Below are positions 15,017-19,972 of a stretch of DNA of 19,972 nt, piece by piece. The notes under the pieces were generated by a model that saw nothing but the letters and a program-made list of their open reading frames with translations, made no database searches and was not told the origin of the DNA. Made by a program: the position numbers and the translations under genes. The number at the start of each line of letters is the position of its first letter. Positions within the stretch are counted from its first letter, which is position 1. This stretch comes from DASWHK01 sp036398215 (lineage in GTDB: Bacteria; Acidobacteriota; UBA890), in the NCBI GenBank assembly GCA_036398215.1, contig DASWHK010000038.1, positions 1 to 19,972 on the forward strand. The letters run 5' to 3'.

Positions 15017-16060
15017 CTATTGCTGGATCGGGGCACCGAGGCCCAGCAGGCTGCCGGCGGGGTTCTCCAGATTGATGACGGTGCCGCCATCCGGGGAGAG
15101 GATCGATTCCCCCTCGATGATGGCCTGCACGTTGCCCTCCGTCTCCAGGGTGCGCAGGTCGGCCGGCTGCACCGTGCGCAGCACGCCGCGAACCACGACG
15201 CAACGGCCCTGCAGGCGATCGAGTGCCCAACGCCACTCCGACAGCAGCCGCTGGTTGTAGTAAACCCGGGCGCGCCGCCCTTCCGCGTCTTCGACGACGA
15301 AGTAGGGGTCGAGCATGGCCTGCGTGCGGCTCACCAGGCGCACCCCGTAGACGTCGGCGAGGTTTCCCGCCAGGCGGCCGGCCGTCTGCAGATACGCGGT
15401 GTCGTCGGCGAGCGCCTCGAGGGTGAGCGGCTCTCCGGGAGGCTGCACGCCGTCCGCCAGCCGCAGCTCGCCGGTCTCGACGTAGGGCACCCGGATCGTG
15501 TTGCCGTTGGCGTGGATCTTCAACTGATCGAGCAGGTCGAGCTCGTCCTTGTTGAAGCGCTCCTCCTGGTCGGATTCGAGGGTCGGCTCGAGCGGCACCA
15601 ACCCGAGGCCGGTGTTCGCGACACCGAATGCCTGGATGGAGACCTGCTGCCCCTTGCTCAGCGACAGAAGGTCCATGTTGTCGCCGGCGATCATGATGTC
15701 GGTCGGCGGCACCGGTTGCTCGTCGCCAAGCATCGGCGGCGCCTCACAGGCGTCGTTCGCCGCCGCGTCGATGGTGCTCGGATCGGTCGTCAAGGTGATG
15801 GAGTCCGTATCGATGTGCTTGACCGTCAACCCTTCGATGACGACCTCGATGCTCGACGGCGGCGCTCCAAGAGAACGCAGCATGAACGGCCGTGGATGGC
15901 TCGGGTTCGCCAGGTACTCCTGAAGCGTCATCACCTGCGGGTCCTGCTTCAAGTAAAAGTCCTGCCAGTACGGAATCGCGATCACGTAGTACGCGAAGGC
16001 CGCTGCCAGCAGCAACAGAAGCCAGTTCAGCGGATCCTTGACGGTGTCCTTGAGCGCCAT
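15017..16060 (-). CDS. Single-span envelope protein of unknown function
   Basis: I do not recognise this 347-residue protein. Residues 12-30 (NWLLLLLAAAFAYYVIAIP) form one transmembrane helix after a short basic N-terminus; the remaining roughly 310 residues should be periplasmic. They look beta-rich, in two halves. Residues about 70-165 include IEVVIEGLTVKHIDTDSITL and GQQVSIQAFGV. Residues about 250-322 run DPYFVVEDAEGRRARVYYN, GRCVVVRGVLRTV and GNVQAIIEGESIL. The second half reads like a small OB-fold barrel, but that is only a guess from strand pattern. ATG 16060 has GAGGA 8 bases upstream and a consensus promoter. It is the first gene of a pair with the HD-domain hydrolase. Confidence 0.75.
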   Translation of the reverse strand: MALKDTVKDPLNWLLLLLAAAFAYYVIAIPYWQDFYLKQDPQVMTLQEYLANPSHPRPFMLRSLGAPPSSIEVVIEGLTVKHIDTDSITLTTDPSTIDAAANDACEAPPMLGDEQPVPPTDIMIAGDNMDLLSLSKGQQVSIQAFGVANTGLGLVPLEPTLESDQEERFNKDELDLLDQLKIHANGNTIRVPYVETGELRLADGVQPPGEPLTLEALADDTAYLQTAGRLAGNLADVYGVRLVSRTQAMLDPYFVVEDAEGRRARVYYNQRLLSEWRWALDRLQGRCVVVRGVLRTVQPADLRTLETEGNVQAIIEGESILSPDGGTVINLENPAGSLLGLGAPIQQ

Positions 16061-16111
16061 CTGAAGTTCCTCGTCGAATTCGAGCCAGAATGCCCCCCAA
16101 CAAGCGGGCCG

Positions 16112-16141
16112 ATTATAGCTACATCAAACTCGGGCTGTCGA
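16112..16141 (-). promoter_or_regulatory. Sigma70-type promoter of the envelope protein-HD operon
   Basis: On the minus strand TCGACA (16136-16141), an 18-base spacer and perfect TATAAT (16112-16117). Transcription would begin near 16105, about 45 bases before the ATG at 16060, with GAGGA in the leader. It is the best promoter match on the minus strand of the window. Confidence 0.65.
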
Positions 16142-16228
16142 GCGACCGACACCCGGGCCGGGAGCCGCAGCTCCCCGCGCCGTCGCCGCCTGCCGCCCCA
16201 CGCGGCCCCAATTACCGGGCGCCCCCTC

Positions 16229-16717
16229 TCAATCGTCGATCTCGGGAGATTCGTGGATCGTCGAAAAATCGAGCACCTCGTAGGTCCTGGGGCCCCGAGG
16301 CGTCACGACCTCGACCTCGTCGCCGGCGACGCGGCCGACCAGCGCCTTGCCGATCGGCGACGACATCGAGATCTTCCCGTTGGCCGGATCGGACTCGTCC
16401 GGGCTCACCAGCCGGTAGCTGATCTCCTTGCCGTTGTCCGCGTCGAGCAGCCGCACCAGCGACCAGAAGCCGATGGAATCCGTCGGGATCATTCGCTCGC
16501 TGATCGCCGCCAGCGATTGCTTCTTGGCGTACAGACGCGCCAGCTTGGCCTGCACGAGCTCCTTGCGCTGCTTGGCGGCGTCATACTCGGCGTTCTCGCT
16601 CAGGTCGCCGTGCGCCGCCGCCTCGGCGAGCTGTCGGGGCAGCTCGACCTTGAGCTCCCGCTCGAGCGGCCGGACCTCGAGCTGGAGCTTCTTGAGCAGC
16701 CTCTCGCGAATTCCCAT
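16229..16717 (-). CDS. greA: Transcript cleavage/elongation factor GreA-type
   Basis: A 162-residue protein close to the usual 158 of GreA, which inserts its coiled coil into the RNA polymerase secondary channel and stimulates cleavage of backtracked RNA. The coiled-coil tip motif HGDLSENAEYDAAKQ (36-50) provides the acidic pair D38 and E41, equivalent to D41 and E44 of E. coli GreA. The C-terminal FKBP-like domain carries MSSPIGKALVGRVAGDEVEVVTPRG (118-142), the family signature. The N-terminus (MGIRERLLKKLQLEVRPLERELKVELPRQL) differs from the common MTxxGxxxLxxEL opening, so it may be a GreA/GreB-family paralog rather than the main GreA. ATG 16717 was chosen over the in-frame extension to 16837 because that extension is arginine-rich non-homologous sequence and a promoter abuts the ATG. 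Confidence 0.9.
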   Translation of the reverse strand: MGIRERLLKKLQLEVRPLERELKVELPRQLAEAAAHGDLSENAEYDAAKQRKELVQAKLARLYAKKQSLAAISERMIPTDSIGFWSLVRLLDADNGKEISYRLVSPDESDPANGKISMSSPIGKALVGRVAGDEVEVVTPRGPRTYEVLDFSTIHESPEIDD

Positions 16718-16723
16718 CGCTGG

Positions 16724-16752
16724 AGTGTAGCCGCCATGCGGCGACCTGCCAA
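16724..16752 (-). promoter_or_regulatory. Promoter of greA, predicted leaderless mRNA
   Basis: On the minus strand TTGGCA (16747-16752), a 17-base spacer and TACACT (16724-16729), then 6 bases and the ATG at 16717. The -35 is one base off consensus, the -10 two. The expected start is the A of the ATG, and no Shine-Dalgarno is present. The geometry is identical to that at sppA. Confidence 0.5.
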
Positions 16753-16813
16753 TTCGCCGCTCAGGGCGCGTCCGGTGCATTGAGCCAAGCTCGCCGCGGC
16801 CCGACGTTGGCCT

Positions 16814-16874
16814 GCACCTCTCATCCCCCGCCGGCACCTCTCATCCCCCCGCCGGCACCTCTCATCCCCCGCCG
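16814..16874. repeat. Three tandem copies of a 20-21-base unit
   Basis: The unit GCACCTCTCATCCCCCGCCG occurs at 16814-16833, 16834-16854 (one extra C) and 16855-16874. The right copy contains the stop codon of the CAP-TPR gene (TGA at 16862-16864, minus strand); the others fill the gap to greA. On the minus strand each copy contains GGGGGATGAG. Confidence 0.9.
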
Positions 16875-18142
16875 CCGCGGGGCGACGAACGGCGATCGGA
16901 GGTGGCGGGCTCGGCGGTGGGTCGCCAGCGCTTTCGTAGCCGCTGCAGACCGGCTCGCGCGGCGTGCAGCTCGGGGTCCAGGTGGATGGCCTGGCGGTAG
17001 GCGGTCTCGGCATCGGCGGTCCGCTCCTGGTACTCGAGCGCCAGGCCGAGGTTGTACCAGGCTGAGGCGTCGCGCCGGCGCCCCTGCAGGACCAGCTGGA
17101 AGTCAGCTTCGGCGGCGCGGTAGTCCTGGAGCAGCAGCGCGGCGCTGCCGCGCGTGGCGCGGGCGTCGAGGTCCCCGGGGTTGGCGGCGAGCAACTCGTC
17201 GAGCAGCGCTACGGCCTCGGCCGGGCGGCCGGCGCCGTTGAGCGTCTTGGCGAGGTTGTAGCGGGCGTAGTCGTAATCGGGCTGCAGCTCCAACGCCTTG
17301 CGGAAGCCGGCTTCGGCGGCCTCGAGGTCGCCGCTCTGGAACCCCTCGATCCCGACGTTGGTCCAGTGCTCGGCGTGCTCGGGCCCCGGCGGCCCGATCG
17401 TGTATGTCTCGGGCGACGCGGAGACCCGCGGGTCCGGGCGAGGCTCGTATGCGTCAGGCGCCGCATCGAAATAGAAGGCCACCGGCTTGCCCAGTGAGCC
17501 GCGGTCGCGGGGGGCGGTGGCGAACACCTCAGTAAGGTAGATCGCGTAGTCGCCACGGCGCGCCACGCCGATGCCGACGTGGGTGAACTCCGGATCGAGG
17601 CGGTTTCGCCGGTGGCCGGCGCTGGCCATGAGCGCCCCGTGCAGCCGCCCGATGCTGCGGTTGCGGGCAACGTTCTCGGCGAGACGCGGAAGCGTCGGGA
17701 AGGCGATCCGCAGCCGCCGCTCCGATGACAGGCCGAACTCGTAGGAATGATGGCTGACGCGGCCCAGCGTCGCCTGCTCCCGGCTGTGATGACGGGCCAG
17801 GATCTCCAGAGTCGGGTCGCGCTCGAGCGCCGGGAGGCCGGCTTCGTCGCGGGCTCGGTTCAGCAGCTCGAGGGCACGGCGGGCCAGCTCCTCGAGCTCC
17901 TCGGGCTGCTGCGCCACCGGCACCGGTGACTGGGCCTGGGCCTGCCCCTGGACCGCGGCTGCCGATCCCTGGGCCGGCTCCTGGACCGCGGCTGCCGATC
18001 CCTGGGCCGGCCCCTGGCCTGCGGCTTTTGGCGCCTGGGCAGGCTCCTGCCCCGCCGGTGCCGGCACCACCGCGCCGAGCAGCAGCAGGACCGCCGGCAG
18101 CGCCCAGGGCGCCCTGCCCGGCCCTCTCGATGAGCGTCTCAT
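16862..18142 (-). CDS. Secreted CAP/SCP-domain protein with TPR repeats
   Basis: A 426-residue exported protein. Residues 1-30 are a signal peptide (MRRSSRGPGRAPWALPAVLLLLGAVV, cleavage near APA). Residues 31-80 are a Gln/Ala/Pro-rich linker with an 11-residue tandem repeat (QEPAQGSAAAV). Residues about 88-209 form a CAP (YkwD-like) domain: LELLNRARDEAGLPAL, ARHHSREQA, LAENVARN with E156, ASAGHRRN with H177, then EFTHVGIGVA and a closing YLTEVFA. Residues about 259-404 hold four TPR units (for example ARYNLAKTLNGAGRPAEAVALL and AWYNLGLALEYQERTADAETAYRQAI). The function of bacterial CAP proteins is poorly known; the TPRs imply a protein partner outside the cytoplasm. ATG 18142 overlaps the preceding stop as ATGA and begins the signal peptide; in-frame upstream sequence lies inside the preceding gene. 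Confidence 0.88.
   Translation of the reverse strand: MRRSSRGPGRAPWALPAVLLLLGAVVPAPAGQEPAQAPKAAGQGPAQGSAAAVQEPAQGSAAAVQGQAQAQSPVPVAQQPEELEELARRALELLNRARDEAGLPALERDPTLEILARHHSREQATLGRVSHHSYEFGLSSERRLRIAFPTLPRLAENVARNRSIGRLHGALMASAGHRRNRLDPEFTHVGIGVARRGDYAIYLTEVFATAPRDRGSLGKPVAFYFDAAPDAYEPRPDPRVSASPETYTIGPPGPEHAEHWTNVGIEGFQSGDLEAAEAGFRKALELQPDYDYARYNLAKTLNGAGRPAEAVALLDELLAANPGDLDARATRGSAALLLQDYRAAEADFQLVLQGRRRDASAWYNLGLALEYQERTADAETAYRQAIHLDPELHAARAGLQRLRKRWRPTAEPATSDRRSSPRGGGG
17947..18012. repeat. Two exact-phase 33-bp tandem repeats inside the CAP gene
   Basis: Copies at 17947-17979 and 17980-18012 differ only at the last base; a decayed third copy begins at 18013. The length is a multiple of three, so each copy adds 11 residues (QEPAQGSAAAV) to the linker between signal peptide and CAP domain without a frameshift. 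Confidence 0.9.
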
Positions 18143-18594
18143 GAGAACAGGATCGCCATCATCCCGCAGGCGAGGTTGAACTGCATCGCCACGCCGGCGA
18201 GCCGGTGCCAGCGCCGGAAATCCTCTCCCGGCGGCCGGCCGCCGGCCGACTCGCGCATACGGCGTAACCGCGGCGCGATGACGGTCATCGACAGCAGCGC
18301 CGAGACGCTCATCAGTGCGATGCAGGTGTACTGGATCGCATACCAAGGCGACCAGCGCCCGTACCACTGGGCCATCAGGACGCTGGTGACCAGCAGCACC
18401 GGGATGGCCGCCGCGATCAACAGGTCGAAGCGCAGCAAGGCGGCGCCGACGATGCGCCCGGCGGTCGACCGGTCGGGCGCCTCGGCGAAGGCGGCGGGGG
18501 CCAGCAGCGCAGCGATCGCGACGCTACCGCCTACCCACAGCGCCAGCGCCATCGTGTGGAAGAAGTGCAGGATGAGAAAGGTCCAGTTGGGCAC
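18139..18594 (-). CDS. DUF4149/TMEM205-like four-helix membrane protein
   Basis: A 151-residue integral membrane protein with four predicted helices (about residues 5-34, 53-77, 87-110 and 134-150). The opening FLILHFFHTMALALWVGGSVAIAALLAPAAF matches the DUF4149 pattern (H-x3-ALWxGG then APxxF), and R-x-RRM plus RRWHRLAGVAMQFNL near the C-terminus also fits. The biochemical role of this family is not established. Two GTG codons compete: 18597, only 2 bases from AGGAGG (18600-18605), and 18594, at the better 5-base spacing, which I chose. The AGGAGG overlaps the stop of the preceding VWFA gene (TAGGAGG), and the stop of this gene overlaps the CAP gene start as ATGA. Three genes are therefore translationally linked. 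Confidence 0.82.
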   Translation of the reverse strand: MPNWTFLILHFFHTMALALWVGGSVAIAALLAPAAFAEAPDRSTAGRIVGAALLRFDLLIAAAIPVLLVTSVLMAQWYGRWSPWYAIQYTCIALMSVSALLSMTVIAPRLRRMRESAGGRPPGEDFRRWHRLAGVAMQFNLACGMMAILFS

Positions 18595-18603
18595 CACGGC
18601 CTC

Positions 18604-19972
18604 CTAGCGTCTCTCGTCGGGGCGCACTCCATAGTACCCGGGCCGGCTCTGCACTCGCCCCGCGGCGCCCACCAGCTCGACCTGGACCGGGCGCCAGCGG
18701 CCGTCCCATTGTTGATTGCTCGGGTAGTACGACACCGAGTACTGGCTCTCGAGCTCGGCGGCGATCTCCGCGTAGATTCCCTCGAGCTCGTCGAGCCGCA
18801 GGGGAAAGTACGCCGATCCGCCGGTGACCTCGGCGAGCGAGCGGAGGTTCTCGACGCCGGCCCGCACGGCCTCGTTGGCGTCGCCGAGCTCGGTGGCGTC
18901 GTGCATCAGCTGCAGGCCGATCGTGTAGACCTGGACGTCCGACTGGCGGGTGTACTCGAGAACGTCGGCGAACGCGAAGCGGCTGCCCACGTCGAGGCCG
19001 TCGGACAGAACGATCAGCGCCCGCCGCCCGGTGCGCCGGTTCACCTTGCGCAGCGACTCGACGATGGCGTCGTACAGCCTGGTGCCGCCGTCCGCTTGCG
19101 TCGCCGCGATCGCTCGGCGCAGGGCCGGCACCTCGTTGGTGAAGTCGGCGTAGAGGTAGAGGCGGTCGTTGAAGCCCAGGACCATGGCGCGGTCGTTGCC
19201 GCGCAAGAGCGAGTCGACCAGCTCGTTGGCGCCCGCCTGGGCGCTGCGGATGCCGCCGCCGACCATGCTGCTGCTGGTGTCCAGCAGCATCGCCGCCAGC
19301 ACGGCGGTGTCCTCGCCCTTGGCGAAGCCCTCGAGCTGCTGAGGGACGCCGCCCTCGATCACCCGGAAGTTGTCGATCGTGAGGTCCTCGAGGAAGCCGC
19401 CGCCGGCCTGTCGAACCGTCAGGTTGAGGGTCACCAGGTCGACGCTGCTGGCGAAGCCGACGGCCCCCCGCTGCAGCACCCGGGTGTCGGTCGAGATCCG
19501 ACCATCGGCGCCTATCGCAAGCGCCCGAAGCACGAAAACGCTCTCGTCTTCGGCGGCCTCGAAGGTCGCCCGGGCCGAGCCGCCGGCGCCGCGTCCGACC
19601 ACCTGGTTGTTCACCGAAAGCTCGATCAGGCGAGCGGGCGGGCCGTCGACCGCCACCGTGAAGGTCATCTCGCCCAGGGGGGTAGCGGTCTGCAGGGGGG
19701 TGACGATGCGCACTGCGAGCTCCTCTGTCTCCTCGGCGGCAGCCCCGGAGGCTGTGGCGGTGGCCGCGCCGCCGGGGTCTCCGGCGAACGCCTCCCCTGC
19801 CCCGACGATCGTCAGCGCGGCCATCGATTCGACCGCCGCGCCGGCCGCCAACCGTTCGAGCGGCGTTCCCTCGACGCCGCTGATCTCGGCCGGCTCGCGG
19901 AGGACCATGTAGGAGTTGAGCAGATCGGCATCGTCGCGCAGCAGCCGGGCGGTGAGCGCCTCCGGATCCGGG
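18604..19972 (-). CDS. VWFA-related Acidobacterial-domain protein; 5' end beyond window
   Basis: The frame is open from the right edge (first visible residues PDPEALTARLLRDDADLLNSY) to the stop at 18604, so the N-terminus is missing; the ATG at 19908 is probably internal. A beta-sandwich segment is followed by VDLVTLNLTVRQAGGGFLEDL and NFRVIEGGVPQQLEGF, the hallmark of the VWFA-related Acidobacterial domain. Next come the MIDAS motif LLDTSSSM (D-x-S-x-S), a TRLYDAI threonine segment and LIVLSDGLD. The domain ends in QYSVSYYPSNQQWDGRWRPVQVELVG and a terminal RPGYYGVR. Such domains bind a divalent metal and usually a protein ligand at the cell surface or in the periplasm; no signal peptide is visible because the start is missing. 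First visible gene of the operon with the DUF4149 and CAP-TPR genes. Confidence 0.85.
   Translation of the reverse strand, partial: PDPEALTARLLRDDADLLNSYMVLREPAEISGVEGTPLERLAAGAAVESMAALTIVGAGEAFAGDPGGAATATASGAAAEETEELAVRIVTPLQTATPLGEMTFTVAVDGPPARLIELSVNNQVVGRGAGGSARATFEAAEDESVFVLRALAIGADGRISTDTRVLQRGAVGFASSVDLVTLNLTVRQAGGGFLEDLTIDNFRVIEGGVPQQLEGFAKGEDTAVLAAMLLDTSSSMVGGGIRSAQAGANELVDSLLRGNDRAMVLGFNDRLYLYADFTNEVPALRRAIAATQADGGTRLYDAIVESLRKVNRRTGRRALIVLSDGLDVGSRFAFADVLEYTRQSDVQVYTIGLQLMHDATELGDANEAVRAGVENLRSLAEVTGGSAYFPLRLDELEGIYAEIAAELESQYSVSYYPSNQQWDGRWRPVQVELVGAAGRVQSRPGYYGVRPDERR

Noticed and set aside
14489..16783. 764-codon plus-strand open frame opposite the HD, envelope protein and greA genes
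   Set aside because: It spans three genes with recognisable features or promoters on the other strand and has composition typical of antisense shadow frames.
1..19972. CRISPR arrays, tRNA or rRNA genes, insertion sequences, prophage genes
   Set aside because: Looked for in all gaps and at gene edges; no regularly spaced repeats, cloverleaf-like sequence, transposase or integrase motif was seen.

Overview
The window is about 20 kb of very GC-rich (roughly two-thirds G+C or more by eye), densely packed bacterial chromosome. The best lineage clue is the partial gene at the right edge. Its protein has the layout of the 'VWFA-related Acidobacterial domain' family: a beta-rich segment ending in a DFxVxEdGvpQ-like motif, followed by a DxSxS metal site. 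Together with type IV pilus minor pilins and the base composition, this suggests an acidobacterial or similar Gram-negative soil or marine genome. That is an inference; there is no rRNA gene or other lineage marker. I see no insertion sequence, prophage, tRNA, rRNA or CRISPR array, and no gene-free stretch longer than 300 bases.

Layout, left to right. (1) 1-1083, minus: truncated MFS exporter of the fosmidomycin-resistance (Fsr) type. It is divergent from a metallo-beta-lactamase-fold hydrolase (1313-2158, plus) that has a strong TTGCCG-16-TATAAT promoter. (2) 5549 down to 2180, minus: a three-gene unit. It encodes a small secreted protein of unknown function, an exported D-aminoacylase-type amidohydrolase, and a DNA-binding protein of the AbiEi-like type without a recognisable AbiEii toxin partner. 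(3) 9650 down to 5750, minus: sppA (membrane protease IV), then a UvrD/PcrA-type helicase with an acidic C-terminal tail, tightly coupled. (4) 12891 down to 9812, minus: a minor-pilin cluster, pilW-like prepilin, acylphosphatase, PilX-like protein with a calcium-loop motif. A perfect 10-bp hairpin lies just before the pilW start. (5) 13142-14431, plus: O-antigen ligase-type membrane protein, divergent from the pilin genes. (6) 16060 down to 14438, minus: a single-span envelope protein of unknown function and an HD-domain hydrolase, under a TCGACA-18-TATAAT promoter. (7) 16717-16229, minus: GreA-type transcription elongation factor. (8) right edge to 16862, minus: a tightly coupled VWFA-domain protein, DUF4149-type membrane protein and secreted CAP-TPR protein.

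Most of the genes concern the cell envelope and secretion: pilins, signal peptide peptidase, O-antigen ligase, exported hydrolases, VWA and CAP proteins. Three housekeeping-type functions are interleaved (helicase, GreA, acylphosphatase). I did not find a clear-cut new defence or mobile system. The features most worth a second look are: the orphan AbiEi-like regulator tied to a secreted D-amino-acid amidohydrolase; the acylphosphatase inside the minor-pilin operon with its hairpin and operator-like inverted repeat; two promoters (sppA and greA) with identical geometry that predicts leaderless mRNAs; and the VWA-DUF4149-CAP/TPR operon.
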